Assembly: GCF_024181725.1 (NCBI RefSeq)
Contig: NZ_CP028908.1
Span: forward strand, 124,001-188,000
Direction: 5' to 3'
Length of the DNA stretch: 64,000 nucleotides
Origin: Bradyrhizobium sp. WD16
GTDB lineage: Bacteria > Pseudomonadota > Alphaproteobacteria > Rhizobiales > Xanthobacteraceae
Each line of letters begins with the position of its first letter. The stretch's first letter is position 1. Positions 28,780-38,758 of this stretch are shown here, in pieces. The notes under the pieces are model-generated. The model saw only the letters and a program-made list of their open reading frames with translations. It did no database searches and had not been told where the DNA came from. The translations under genes were made by a program, and so were the position numbers.

Positions 28780-30130
28780 ATTCATCCGATCGACCACCTT
28801 CCGCTGGACCATTCTCGTCTCCGGCGCCTATGCGCTGTGCATTCTCCTGATGTTCGGGTTCGTCTACTGGCGAACCGCCGACTACCTGATAACCAACGTC
28901 GACCAGCTGATCAGCGATCATGTCAACGCCATCGCCGGCGAGCCGCCGATCCAACGGCAGCGGGAGCTCGACGAGCACCTCAAAGCGGACCCCCGTCGCG
29001 TCAAGCTCGGCGGTCTGTTCGACGCCAGCAGCACCCGCATCTCCGGCAACGTCGCGAACCTGCCGCCCGCACTGCGGCTCGACGCCGGCGCGCAGAGCGT
29101 GCCGGTCATCCGCAGCGATGCGCTCGGCAGCGAACGGCAGGTCGTGCGCGCCATCGGGCGCCGATTGCCGGACGGCGGCACCCTCGTGATCGGCCGCAAT
29201 ATCGACGAACTGGCGGCGATGACCCGCGTCGTCGAACGGGCGCTCATGCTCGGGCTTCTTTCCGCATTGATCCTCGGCGTTGCCGTCGGAGCTTTCCTCA
29301 GCATCCGTGCACAGCGGCGGATTGAAGCCGTCAACCGCAAGATTCGTCGCATTATCGCCGGCGAACTGCGACAGCGACTGCCGACCCGCGCGAGCAACGA
29401 CCCGTTCGACAAGCTGGCGTCTCTCGTCAACGGGATGCTCGACGAAATCGAGGAGCTCGTGCGCGGCATCGCGGGGGTCGGCGACGATATCGCCCACGAC
29501 CTGCGCACGCCGCTGACCCGCGTTCGAGTCGGCCTCGAGCGCGGACGCCAGCATGCGAAGACAGTCGAAGAGCTGCGGGCCGTTGCCGACCAGGCTATCG
29601 TCGGCCTCGATCAGTCGCTCGCCATCATCACCTCCCTGCTGCGTATCGCCGAAATCGAACAGAGCCGCCGCCGCGCCGGATTTCGCGACGTCGTGCTGTC
29701 CGAACTGGTGCGGGAAATCGGCGACCTCTACGAGCCCATCGCCGAGGACAAGTGCATCGCCTTCACGGTTGGCGTAACGGAGGAAGTCACAGTCCACGGC
29801 GACCGCGATCTCATGTTCGAGGCGATCGTCAACCTCGTCGACAACGCGATCAAATTTACGCCCGAAGGCGGCCGGGTCGAACTCCGGCTTCTCCGCTCTG
29901 GCGAGGACGGCATCGTCCGCGTCGGCGACACCGGACCCGGCATTGCCGCCTCCGACCGCAATCTCGTCACGAGACGATTTTACCGCTCTGACAAGAGTCG
30001 CAGCGAACCAGGTCTCGGTCTCGGCCTCAGCCTGGTGTCTGCCATCGTCAAGCTACATGGCTTTCGCTTCGCCATCTCGCAGGGGCCCGGCTGTGTGGCG
30101 GAAATCGCCGGCCGACGGGCGAAAGCTTGA
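28766..30130 (+). CDS. HAMP-domain sensor histidine kinase
   Basis: The protein has 454 residues. Two membrane helices (about 15-35 and 158-180) flank a periplasmic sensor of about 120 residues. The HAMP region, the H-box DIAHDLRTPLTRVRVGLERG, and the ATP-binding N box (VNLVDNAIKFTPEGG), G1 (GDTGPGIAASD) and GLGLGLSLVSAIV complete it. It is a partner of the preceding regulator by overlap. The periplasmic sensor has no recognisable fold, so the signal is unknown. Confidence 0.95.
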   Translation: MRLPEFIRSTTFRWTILVSGAYALCILLMFGFVYWRTADYLITNVDQLISDHVNAIAGEPPIQRQRELDEHLKADPRRVKLGGLFDASSTRISGNVANLPPALRLDAGAQSVPVIRSDALGSERQVVRAIGRRLPDGGTLVIGRNIDELAAMTRVVERALMLGLLSALILGVAVGAFLSIRAQRRIEAVNRKIRRIIAGELRQRLPTRASNDPFDKLASLVNGMLDEIEELVRGIAGVGDDIAHDLRTPLTRVRVGLERGRQHAKTVEELRAVADQAIVGLDQSLAIITSLLRIAEIEQSRRRAGFRDVVLSELVREIGDLYEPIAEDKCIAFTVGVTEEVTVHGDRDLMFEAIVNLVDNAIKFTPEGGRVELRLLRSGEDGIVRVGDTGPGIAASDRNLVTRRFYRSDKSRSEPGLGLGLSLVSAIVKLHGFRFAISQGPGCVAEIAGRRAKA

Positions 30131-30391
30131 ACGTTCGAGACACGCGCGACGATCCTCGCAGCGCAGGGGCGTTGTGAAATCGAATTTAATGGATCGATGG
30201 TCCGCGGCCGGATATCAATCTTGCCAGCGCGATCGTCACGCCCTTGGGCTAAGCCCTCCGAACGTGACTTGAAGCAAGACTTGAGGCGGCGACCTGGGAG
30301 ACGACGTCGTCCCCTCGTGGTCTGGAGGCCGATCACCGATCGCGCCACGGCAGCCGCTGACATCGCCTCCACCACACCAATAGAGTCGACA

Positions 30392-30571
30392 ATGAGCGTT
30401 CGCCTACGATCGGTCCGTGCACCGGTTGCCAAGATCCTCCTGATCTTCCTTATACTCGGCAGCTTCGCCCCGGTGATGGCCTCGCTGGTCGGCCACTCTC
30501 ACGTGCTGTCCCATCTTGTTGACTGGCGTGTTGCCGAATTGGTTCGAGCACTGACCGCGCCGCGCGGCTAG
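30392..30571 (+). CDS. Small membrane or exported protein (59 aa)
   Basis: An ATG opens a 59-residue frame with a basic start (SVRLRSVRAPVAK) and a 19-residue hydrophobic segment (ILLIFLILGSFAPVMASLVG), then SHVLSHLVDWRVAELVRAL. It could be a signal peptide with a short mature part or a one-helix membrane peptide. No strong ribosome site is visible. It lies downstream of the histidine kinase gene (261 bp) and may be a small regulated peptide; no family recognised. Confidence 0.4.
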   Translation: MSVRLRSVRAPVAKILLIFLILGSFAPVMASLVGHSHVLSHLVDWRVAELVRALTAPRG

Positions 30572-30713
30572 TGCCGTGCCCCGATCAACAAGCCAGACGG
30601 TCATGACGACTCGATCCGGATCGATAGCGGTTGAGGCTCGCATCGTTGCCGGGCGAGCGGCCGTCGCCGCCCCCCAGGAGGTTCGAGGCGCGACGACGGT
30701 CGATCGCCAGGCT

Positions 30714-31019
30714 TTATTGCGACCAGGTCATGTTGCGGGAATTATCTCCAATTCCGTAACCGAAATCGGCGTACGGCGGAGCAACTGCAAAACCAGGGGC
30801 CGTCGAACGGCCGATCATCGCAGCGTAACTGCCCCGTGCCCTCGCGGCACGCCTCGGGTCAAGGCGAGCCTGGCGCCGGCAGGCCACCGAATGCGTCTTG
30901 CCGGCCACACAAGATCCCTGCGGCCGATGCATCGACTGGGCGGCGCGGGCCTCGCCTTGAACCATAAGCGCTACCGCAGAAATCGCTGCGGCAGCGATGG
31001 TGCTCTTGATGAAGGACAT
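30714..31019 (-). CDS. Small exported protein of unknown function
   Basis: From the ATG at 31019, preceded by a GGAG ribosome site, the protein has 101 residues. A clear signal peptide (FIKSTIAAAAISAVALMVQGEARA, given as residues 3-26) precedes a mature part with two cysteines, an Arg/Ala-rich middle and an aromatic/glycine C-terminus (PPYADFGYGIGDN). It is convergent with the small frame at 30392. No family recognised. Confidence 0.65.
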   Translation of the reverse strand: MSFIKSTIAAAAISAVALMVQGEARAAQSMHRPQGSCVAGKTHSVACRRQARLDPRRAARARGSYAAMIGRSTAPGFAVAPPYADFGYGIGDNSRNMTWSQ

Positions 31020-31363
31020 TCTCCAACTCCTGTTTCGCTGTGTCGCTCCCGCCAGGAAGATGGGAAGGTCTCGGCTGTATCCCAATTATATAAACTTTCA
31101 GAAATCACAGACACCGGCGCTGACCGGGGTGATGTTCCCGGCCGGCTGGCGGCACCGCGTGGAAAACCGACGGGAAACGGGCCACTTACCGCTTAAAATT
31201 GAATCGGTGCCGCGCTCAAACTTGTGATCGAAGCGTGAATTGAAACGATGCTGTTCGTCGGCCTCGGACGCCTGTTCGGCCGCGGCCTGTTTCGCTGGGA
31301 GGCACCAGTGAGACCGTAGAGCGTTTTCAGGCAGAGCAGGCACCGGTCATAGAAGGCTAGCCC
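31020..31363. other. Intergenic region, no gene supported
   Basis: It carries the promoter region of the small exported protein and an AT-richer stretch (about 31075-31115). I see no gene. The part next to 31364 may be decayed sequence belonging to the cupredoxin relic. Confidence 0.4.
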
Positions 31364-31559
31364 CCCGCAAGCCGCTCGTCATTCGGGTGACGAATCTCGA
31401 CGCCAAGGCGATGGAATTCGAGAGCACCTCGCTGCGCGTCGCGAAAGTGGCGCTGGCGAAGAGCGAGGGCATCATCAACATCCGGCCGTTGAGCATGGGC
31501 GTTACGAGTTCTGCGACGACTTCAACGACAAGGCCCGCGGTGTCTTGAACGCGCAATGA
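31364..31559 (+). pseudogene. Frameshifted 3' remnant of a periplasmic cupredoxin-like gene
   Basis: One frame reads KPLVIRVTNLDAKAMEFEST, then SLRVAKVALAKSEGIINIRPL. After about 31497 the frame must shift to continue as GRYEFCDDFNDKARGVLNAQ and a TGA at 31557. Together these match the C-terminal half of the cupredoxin-domain proteins that accompany FTR1-type iron permeases in proteobacteria. The 5' half, a start codon and neighbouring iron-transport genes are missing, so it is a relic. Confidence 0.7.
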
Positions 31560-31725
31560 CGGGCTGAGAGCCCGTGTCGGCCGACGAACAGTGAAACTGC
31601 TGCCTCTTGCATCACCAAGTGACTATATCGACATCACAATTGGCATACGAGTTCGGCTCAGCGGTTCTTGACCTGCCGTTTTGCCGAACTAAAGTCCGGC
31701 CCTTCTGAAGAAGGATGGACTCAAG

Positions 31726-33201
31726 ATGGCGTTGCCGATGAGCTGGGATGAGTGGGCGCAGCATGACGGGCTGGCGCTCGCCGCACGAGTGAAGAGGGGC
31801 GAACTGACCGCAGCGGAATTGTCGGCTCAGGCTGCTGCCGCCGTCGCCAAGGTCGATCCGGCACTCTCCGGCGTCGTCGAAATCTTTGAAGACGTGATCG
31901 ACGATCCCGCGAAGGACGGCGCCAATCTCGAGGGGCCGTTCGCCGGCCTGCCCTTCCTGATGAAGGATCTCGGCCCGACCATGAAGGGCCGCCTGCAGGA
32001 AATGGGATCCCTGCTGATGCGCGGCAATCGCCCGGCGGCCGACACCTTCCTGACCTCCAAGATGCGCACGGCCGGGCTCAACCTCATCGGCCGCACGACG
32101 ACGCCGGAATTCGGCGTCTGCAGCTCGGCGGACAATCCTGCAGTCTATGTCACCCGCAATCCCTGGAATACCGACTACACCACCTGCGGGTCCTCGGCCG
32201 GCAGCGCCGCCATGGTCGCCGCCGGCGTCGTGCCGATCGCCCATGCCACCGACGGTGGCGGCTCGATCCGCATTCCCGCCGGGGTCAACGGCAATATCGG
32301 CCTGAAGGTGTCGCGCGGGGTCTTCTCACTGGCGCCGCATCTGTCCGACCTGAGCGGGCTCGTTTCGATCCAGGGCTGCCAGTCGCGCACCGTGCGCGAC
32401 ACCGCGGCCTTCGTCGACGCCTGCCGCGGCCCCGCCTCCGGCGAATTCATGCCGTTCTGGACCACACCGGAGCCCTACTCCTCGTTGATCGAGCGCGATC
32501 CTCCCCGGCTCAGGATCGCCCTGTCGCACGAGTGGGGCGATTATCGCGCAACCCCGCATATCGCGGCCGAGCTCGCAAAGGCTGGCCGCTTCCTCGAAAG
32601 CCTCGGACACCAGGTCGATTGGGCACTGCCCGCGCTCGACTATCGCGCTGCCTTCGCCGCCCAGACCACCTGCTACATCAGCAATTTCGCCCAGGTGATC
32701 GAAAACCTGCTCGCCGCGCGTGGGCTCGATACACCGCCGGCCGATCTCATCGAGCCGATGAACATTCGCATCTGGGAGGCCGGCCGCCACACCACCTTCG
32801 CCGAGCGAGCGCGCATGCAGGCAGTGTTCAACACCACCTCGCGGGCGTTCGGCGCGTTCTTCGAGGAATGGGACATCATTCTCACCCCGGTGACCGCGCT
32901 GCCGACGCCGAAGGTCGGTACCAAAGAATACCTGACGATCAGCGACAATCCCTCCGTGCTCGACTGGTTCGGCAATCTGTGGCGCAATTTCGCCTATACG
33001 CCGCTCGCCAATCTCTGCGGCATTCCCGCCATGTCGATGCCGCTGGCCTTCCACGAGCACGAGCTGCCACTCGGCATCCAGGCCCAGGCGAAACAGGGCA
33101 ATGACGGCCTGCTGCTGCAGCTCGCCGCCGAGATCGAGCGCGCGCTCGACGGCCGGTGGAATGCCGGTCAAAAGGCGCAGGTGCACGTCACCACGGGTTA
33201 A
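31726..33201 (+). CDS. Amidase-signature family enzyme
   Basis: The protein has 491 residues. The Ser-cisSer-Lys triad is visible: K80 in LPFLMKDLGP, the serine pair in TTCGSSAGSAA (156-157), and nucleophile S180 in TDGGGSIRIPAG. The first glycine-rich motif is slightly unusual (CGSSAG for GGSSGG). Such enzymes hydrolyse amides in the cytosol; the substrate is not evident. It is monocistronic, convergent with the SMP-30 gene. Confidence 0.93.
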   Translation: MALPMSWDEWAQHDGLALAARVKRGELTAAELSAQAAAAVAKVDPALSGVVEIFEDVIDDPAKDGANLEGPFAGLPFLMKDLGPTMKGRLQEMGSLLMRGNRPAADTFLTSKMRTAGLNLIGRTTTPEFGVCSSADNPAVYVTRNPWNTDYTTCGSSAGSAAMVAAGVVPIAHATDGGGSIRIPAGVNGNIGLKVSRGVFSLAPHLSDLSGLVSIQGCQSRTVRDTAAFVDACRGPASGEFMPFWTTPEPYSSLIERDPPRLRIALSHEWGDYRATPHIAAELAKAGRFLESLGHQVDWALPALDYRAAFAAQTTCYISNFAQVIENLLAARGLDTPPADLIEPMNIRIWEAGRHTTFAERARMQAVFNTTSRAFGAFFEEWDIILTPVTALPTPKVGTKEYLTISDNPSVLDWFGNLWRNFAYTPLANLCGIPAMSMPLAFHEHELPLGIQAQAKQGNDGLLLQLAAEIERALDGRWNAGQKAQVHVTTG

Positions 33202-33353
33202 TTAACGTTGGCGCCTTTCCCGAACGCCGCGCTGTGATCATCGACCAGGGCGCAGTCGTGCACGAGAGCTCGGCCGCCGCGCTGCACGCCGACAGGGCCG
33301 TCCAGGAACGCTACTGCGCGGACTGAACGGCGCGGCCGCCAAAGCCCTTGCCG

Positions 33354-34292
33354 CTATGGCCAGGTGGCCCCACGCGTATTGACGTAGAGGGCATAGATCG
33401 ACTGGCTCGCCGCCATGAACAGGCGGTTGCGGCGGCGCCCGCCGAAGCACAGATTGGCGCAACGTTCGGGCAGAGCGATGCGCCCAATCGGCTCACCTGC
33501 CGGATTGTGCACCAGCACGCCATCGAGTTCAGGCGATCCCATCCCCCAGCCGCACCACAGGTTACCGTCCTCGTCGATGCGAAACCCGTCGGGTGTGCCC
33601 TGGGGGCCGGCATCGATCAGGACCCGGCGCCGGATGAGGCGCATACCGTCGACGACGTCATAGGCAAGGATCCGCCGCGGCGCCGACCGGCTCTCGACCA
33701 CATAAAGGATCTGCTCATCGGGCGAAAAGGCGAGCCCGTTCGGCCCCTCGATGCTGTCCTCGACCACGGTGGTGCGCCCGGTGGCGGGGTCGAACCGGTA
33801 GAGATTGCTCGGCAGTTCCTGCGGCGCACGATTTCCCTCGTAGTCCCCGAGCAGGCCGAAGGGCGGATCGGTGAACCAGACCGTGTCGTCCGACTTGACC
33901 ACCAGGTCATTGGGCGAATTCAGGCGCTTGCCATCGTAACCGTCCACCAGCACCGTGATCGATCCGTCGTGCTCGGTACGGGTGACACGCCGACCACCGT
34001 GCTCGCAGCTCACCAGCCGCCCCTGGCGGTCGCGGATATGACCATTCGCATAGTTGCTCGGCGCACGATAATTGCTCAACTGGCCGGTTTCCTCGTCCCA
34101 GCGCACAATCCTGTTGTTGGGAATGTCGCTGACCAGCAGAAATCGCCCGTCGCCGAACCACACCGGCCCCTCCGCCCAGCGCAGGCCAGTGGCCAGCCGC
34201 TCCACCGCGGCAAGCGTCAACCGGTACTTGTCGAAACTCGGACGGAGACTCTTCACCGAAGGATCGGGATAGGACGGCGTCGGTTGCCACAT
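33354..34292 (-). CDS. SMP-30/gluconolactonase-like sugar lactonase
   Basis: The protein has 312 residues in a six-bladed propeller fold. Signatures: WAEGPVWFGDGRFLLVSDIP with the metal-ligand glutamate, LNSPNDLVVKSDDTVWFTDPPFGL with the asparagine ligand, GPNGLAFSPDEQILYVVES, and TPDGFRIDEDGNLWCG with the aspartate ligand. It probably opens an aldonolactone. It has no signal peptide. It faces the MFS transporter gene divergently, which could supply the sugar acid. Confidence 0.93.
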   Translation of the reverse strand: MWQPTPSYPDPSVKSLRPSFDKYRLTLAAVERLATGLRWAEGPVWFGDGRFLLVSDIPNNRIVRWDEETGQLSNYRAPSNYANGHIRDRQGRLVSCEHGGRRVTRTEHDGSITVLVDGYDGKRLNSPNDLVVKSDDTVWFTDPPFGLLGDYEGNRAPQELPSNLYRFDPATGRTTVVEDSIEGPNGLAFSPDEQILYVVESRSAPRRILAYDVVDGMRLIRRRVLIDAGPQGTPDGFRIDEDGNLWCGWGMGSPELDGVLVHNPAGEPIGRIALPERCANLCFGGRRRNRLFMAASQSIYALYVNTRGATWP

Positions 34293-34657
34293 GGGCCCTC
34301 ACGGATTGCGACGAGACACGTTGCGGAATGATAGTGGCGTGATCAGAGCACAGCACAGCGTGCTTCAGGCGAGGTTAATCTTCACAGGACGTTTTCTAAA
34401 GCTCTCTTCAACGCGGTTCGCCGGGTTCCGGATTGACAACTCGCCTGGCCTTGATTTTAGTGTCGTTCTGGGGATTGCGATCTCCCCATCAGGCGCCATG
34501 CTCGAGAATCGCGTCCAGCTCTCTGCAAGGACGCTGCATGCCTGTCTTCCCTGTCGTCGACCGATCTGTCTCCGCACCTGAAATCAGCGTTCACGCGTTG
34601 GCCGATCTTGCCGATCCGCCCGGCGTGCCGCAACTCTGACCGGCCAGGTGCCGCGCC
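34293..34657. other. Divergent intergenic region with a small palindrome
   Basis: The 365 bp between the lactonase and MFS genes should hold both promoters. At 34470-34487 there is the palindrome-like GGGGATTGCGATCTCCCC, identical to a copy beside the hairpin element at 51763, preceded by TTGATTTTAGTGTC, which resembles the twin-hairpin spacer and border. This suggests a decayed element. Short open frames here are not supported. Confidence 0.5.
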
Positions 34658-35953
34658 ATGTCGACGGAAACAGAAAGCGGAAGAACCACAAGCCCGAGCG
34701 ACGCCGGACCATTGAACGTCGCCCTGCTATATGCGGCGCGCGCCGCGAGAGGATTCGGCGACGGCTTTGCCGTTATCATTCTGCCGTCCTATCTCGCTGA
34801 ACTCGGTTTCACAGCCTCGGAGATCGGACTTGTCGCGTCAGCTGCCCTGCTTGGGACGGCAGTCGTCACCCTCTCGGTCGGCCTCATCGGCGCCCGCCAC
34901 GACCTGCGCAAGCTGCTTCTCGCCAGCGCATTGGCCATGGTGGCGACCGGCCTCGCCTTCGCCAACATCGAATGGTTCCCGCTCATCATTCTCGCGGCGT
35001 TTGCTGGGACAACCAATCCCTCGTCGGGCGACATTGGGGTTTTCGTGCCGCTCGAGCATGCCATGCTGGCTCGCGACGTACCCGACCATGACCGCACCCG
35101 CTCGTTTGCCGCTTACAGTCTGATCGGCGGCCTGTCCACGGCCGCAGGCGCATTGGCCGCCACGGCGCCGGACCTGCTGGTGTCGGCCGGATTCGACACA
35201 ATCCGCGCGCTTCAGGCGATGTTCTATGTCTACGCCGCGTTGGGGCTCATGGCCGCCGGGCTCTACCGGCGACTCCCGCACCTTCGCGACAGCGACGCGC
35301 TGCGACCGCAGAACTCGGCGCTCGGCCCCTCGCGCCGAATCGTCTATCGCCTTGCCGCGCTGTTCAGCCTCGATGCCTTCGCCGGCGGCTTCGCCGTCCA
35401 GTCCCTGGTCGCTCTGTGGCTATTCGAACGTTTCGACCTGTCGCTCACCGCAGCCAGCCTGTTCTTCTTCTGGTCGAACACCCTCTCGGCATTCTCCTAT
35501 CCCGTGGCGGCGCGGCTGTCGAAACGGTTCGGCCTCGTCAACACGATGGTTTTCACGCACATCCCGTCGAGCCTCTGCCTGATCCTGGCGGCGCTGCTGC
35601 CCAATCTGATGCTGGTCATGGCGCTGCTTCTGATCCGCTCCGCGCTATCCCAGATGGATGTTCCCACCCGCTCGTCCTATGTGATGGCCGTCGTCACACC
35701 GCCCGAACGGCCAGCGGCGGCCAGCGTCACCGCCGTGCCGCGCAGCCTCGCCTCGGCCATCAGCCCGGCACTGGCCGGGGCCCTGCTCGCCATGCCTTTC
35801 TCCGGACTGCCGCTTGTCATCTGTGGCGGCCTGAAGATTGTCTACGACATGACGCTGCTGCGATCGTTCCGGCATCTGCGGCCACCGGAGGAAGTGCGCA
35901 ACCGGGATCGCAATTGCCGACCGCCAAGTGAAGGAGAGGGTTCGCACGACTGA
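34658..35953 (+). CDS. MFS transporter
   Basis: The protein has 431 residues and about twelve membrane helices in two halves with a basic central loop (LRPQNSALGPSRRIVYRL). The ATG at 34658 is the natural start. Typical MFS features include GLIGARHDLRKLLLASAL between helices 2 and 3. Substrate unknown; divergent placement from the lactonase suggests a sugar acid or drug, without proof. Confidence 0.88.
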   Translation: MSTETESGRTTSPSDAGPLNVALLYAARAARGFGDGFAVIILPSYLAELGFTASEIGLVASAALLGTAVVTLSVGLIGARHDLRKLLLASALAMVATGLAFANIEWFPLIILAAFAGTTNPSSGDIGVFVPLEHAMLARDVPDHDRTRSFAAYSLIGGLSTAAGALAATAPDLLVSAGFDTIRALQAMFYVYAALGLMAAGLYRRLPHLRDSDALRPQNSALGPSRRIVYRLAALFSLDAFAGGFAVQSLVALWLFERFDLSLTAASLFFFWSNTLSAFSYPVAARLSKRFGLVNTMVFTHIPSSLCLILAALLPNLMLVMALLLIRSALSQMDVPTRSSYVMAVVTPPERPAAASVTAVPRSLASAISPALAGALLAMPFSGLPLVICGGLKIVYDMTLLRSFRHLRPPEEVRNRDRNCRPPSEGEGSHD

Positions 35954-36533
35954 CGCTCGGGCCCTGTCACGACGTCGCGCACGGCTCTGCTGTGGCTTGC
36001 GAAGAGCCGCAGGCTGACTCACGACGTGGCGACGGGGGACCGGCAATCTCCCCGACAGGCGGAACACGCCCGAACGAGGCCCTCACCCACGCACTGCGCA
36101 TCGCTCGCCTTCGAGGCGATCGGCATGCCTGCGCTTTCGCGGCCAATCACGTCTCCTTCCATCGGAGGACAGAGCGCCCGGCGCTCACGTCGGCGGCGAT
36201 GACGATCCCCTCATCTGACGCGCAAGTGACGAGGACATGACCGTCGGCAAGCTTGGTCGCGGACGGCTGTCACGCAGCTCCGGCGGAATATAACAGGCGA
36301 TGCCTATTCAAGTGGCACTTCGATCGGACCTCGTTCACACCGGCGATGAAACGTCAGATGAGCACCCGATGACGCACGAAACAGGCATCATTCGCATGAT
36401 TGAGCGACCACACATTTGCACCAGTTCAATCATTACACTTGTCCTCGCCTGACTGCGCGATTCTTGAACCAGGAACCTGATTGCACGTCGTGTGCGATCA
36501 CGCGGGGCACGTGACGTGAAACAGGAGCTCACC
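35954..36533. other. Intergenic region before the RTX glycoside hydrolase, no gene supported
   Basis: The 580 bp are less GC-rich toward 36330-36450 and probably carry the promoter of the RTX gene. Open frames such as 35992-36240 have no ribosome site or recognisable product. I see no repeat, RNA or known operator. Confidence 0.4.
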
Positions 36534-38732
36534 ATGGCCGGCATCTTCGACACCCAGGGATTCGGATTTCTGTCGAACTACAACGGCGCCTTCACCACCA
36601 GCGCGGCGCTCGCAGCCATGCAGGAGATCGCAGGAACCAACGCCAATTCAATCTCGCTCGCGCCTCGCATCTTCACACAAAGCAAGACCTCTAACGATGT
36701 CATCGCCGATCCGGCCAAGACCGAGAGCGATGCCAATATCGCCACGGCCATCGCCAATGCCCACGCGCTCGGACTGTCGGTGATGCTCAAGCCGATGCTC
36801 ACCGGGCTTGACGGCACCAACCAGGCGCAGATCACGCCGAGTGACCCCGCCGCCTTCTTCGCCTCCTACAAAGCCGAGATGCTCGACCTCGCCCGGGTCG
36901 CTTCCCAATCCGGCGCCGAATCGCTGTCGATCGGCAACGAGCTGAGCGCGCTGTCGGGGACGGAATATCGCAGCTACTGGGTTGACCTCATCGACGCTGT
37001 TCGCTCGGTCTACCACGGCACCATCACTTATTCGGCGGCGACGGACGAAGCCAGCCATGTGAGCTTTTGGGATCAGGTGGACGAAATCGGCATCAACGCC
37101 TATCCACCGCTGACATCCAAACTCGATCCCACGGTCCAGGAAATGGTCACGGCCTGGACCACGATGCCGACCGACAACTACTGGGCAGGGGTGATGAACC
37201 ACATGTCGCCGGTCAACTTCTTTCATTCGCTGGCGACGGAATACGGCAAACAGGTGCTGTTCACCGAGGCCGGCTACCGCAGCCTCGACGGCACCAATAT
37301 CAGCCCCGGCGGCTGGAACGGGAGCACGACGCCGGACGTGCAGGAGCAGTATGACGCCTTCAACGCCTTCTTTCAGGTGTGGGGGGCGGAAGGTGGCAGC
37401 TGGTTCAAGGGCGCCGAGATCTGGAACTGGGACGCGAACAATGTCTATTCGCCGACCGGCTATTCGCCCATGGGCAAGCCGGCGCAGCAGCTGATCACCG
37501 AGTGGTACGGCGGCCAGCACCAGCCCCCCGGTCTCGCGATCCAGGGATCGCCATCCGCGGACCTGATCGATGTCGGCAGCGGCAACGACACTCTGTCCGG
37601 CGGGATTGGCAACGATGTCATCAAGGCCGGCGCCGGAAACGACATCATCATCGGCGGCCCCGACACCATTCCGAAGCTGACGGACACCACCGTCACCGTC
37701 ACCGGCTACAGCTCGGTGGTGGGCGGCATCGGCGCCAAGATGGCGCTTCTGATCAATGGCCAGCAGGTCGGCGATACGGTGGAATTCCACGGCGCCAGCG
37801 ACGCGTCGGGCTACCAGACCTACACCTTCAGCTTCCATAACCCGGCGAGCGTGACGAGCCTCGACGTCGCCTTTCTCAACGACGTTTCCGGTGCCGGGGG
37901 CGACCGTAATCTCTATGTCAAGGACATTACCGTCAATGGCGAGCATCTCGCCGCGGCCGACGCTGTCAACCCAAGCTCACCGGGAACGTGGAACCTGTAC
38001 CAGAACGGCGCGATCCATTACGACATGACCAGCCATCAGGACCTCTTCTACGGCGCGGCTACCGACAACGATACGATCGACGGCGGTCCGGGCAACGACG
38101 TGATCTACGGCGGGGCGGGCGCGGACGTGATCCATGGCGGCAGCGGCGACGATATCATCAATGGTGGCCCCGGCATCGCGACCGCCACCGACCAGCTCTA
38201 CGGCGACGCCGGCAACGACATCATCAAGGCTGGCCCCGGCGATACCGGCGCGATGCTCGACGGCGGTGCCGGCAACGACCAGCTCTATGGCGGTCTCGCT
38301 GCCAACGTGATGAATGGCGGCGACGGCAACGATTATCTGTCCGGCGGCGGCGGCCATGACGTCATGCATGGCGGAGCAGGCGACGACACGCTGAAGGCCG
38401 GCACTGCCGCGAGCCAGCTGTACGGCGACGCAGGCAACGACCGGCTGATCGGCGGCTCCGGCAATGATTACCTTTCAGGCGGTAATGGCAACGACACTTT
38501 CGTGTTCGGACCGAATTTCGGCAAGGACGTGATTGCCGATTTCCAGAACAGCGGCGGGACGCAGGATATCGTCCAGTTGGACCATACCGTCTTTGCCGAT
38601 TTCAACGCCGTGCAGTCCCACATGGCCCAGGTCGGCAGCAGCGTCGTCATCACGCTCGATGCCAGCAACAGCATCGAAATCAAGAACATGACCGTGAGCC
38701 AGCTCCACGCGGCCGATTTCCTGTTCGTCTGA
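36534..38732 (+). CDS. RTX-type secreted glycoside hydrolase (GH113-like) with carbohydrate-binding module
   Basis: The ATG at 36534 follows CAGGAG and gives 732 residues with no signal peptide. Residues about 1-330 look like a clan GH-A TIM barrel of the GH113 beta-mannanase type, with probable acid/base E136 in SIGNELSAL and nucleophile E245 in VLFTEAGY. Residues about 345-375 and 505-670 are glycine-rich Ca2+-binding nonapeptides (GGxGxDxxx). Between them (about 380-480) lies a beta domain like Ca-dependent CBM36/60 modules. The C-terminal end is typical of type I secretion signals. It should be exported by a type I system, none of which is in the window, to cut or bind polysaccharide outside the cell. 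Confidence 0.85.
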   Translation: MAGIFDTQGFGFLSNYNGAFTTSAALAAMQEIAGTNANSISLAPRIFTQSKTSNDVIADPAKTESDANIATAIANAHALGLSVMLKPMLTGLDGTNQAQITPSDPAAFFASYKAEMLDLARVASQSGAESLSIGNELSALSGTEYRSYWVDLIDAVRSVYHGTITYSAATDEASHVSFWDQVDEIGINAYPPLTSKLDPTVQEMVTAWTTMPTDNYWAGVMNHMSPVNFFHSLATEYGKQVLFTEAGYRSLDGTNISPGGWNGSTTPDVQEQYDAFNAFFQVWGAEGGSWFKGAEIWNWDANNVYSPTGYSPMGKPAQQLITEWYGGQHQPPGLAIQGSPSADLIDVGSGNDTLSGGIGNDVIKAGAGNDIIIGGPDTIPKLTDTTVTVTGYSSVVGGIGAKMALLINGQQVGDTVEFHGASDASGYQTYTFSFHNPASVTSLDVAFLNDVSGAGGDRNLYVKDITVNGEHLAAADAVNPSSPGTWNLYQNGAIHYDMTSHQDLFYGAATDNDTIDGGPGNDVIYGGAGADVIHGGSGDDIINGGPGIATATDQLYGDAGNDIIKAGPGDTGAMLDGGAGNDQLYGGLAANVMNGGDGNDYLSGGGGHDVMHGGAGDDTLKAGTAASQLYGDAGNDRLIGGSGNDYLSGGNGNDTFVFGPNFGKDVIADFQNSGGTQDIVQLDHTVFADFNAVQSHMAQVGSSVVITLDASNSIEIKNMTVSQLHAADFLFV

Positions 38733-38758
38733 TCGACGCCCCCCAAAGCAGCCGCAGA

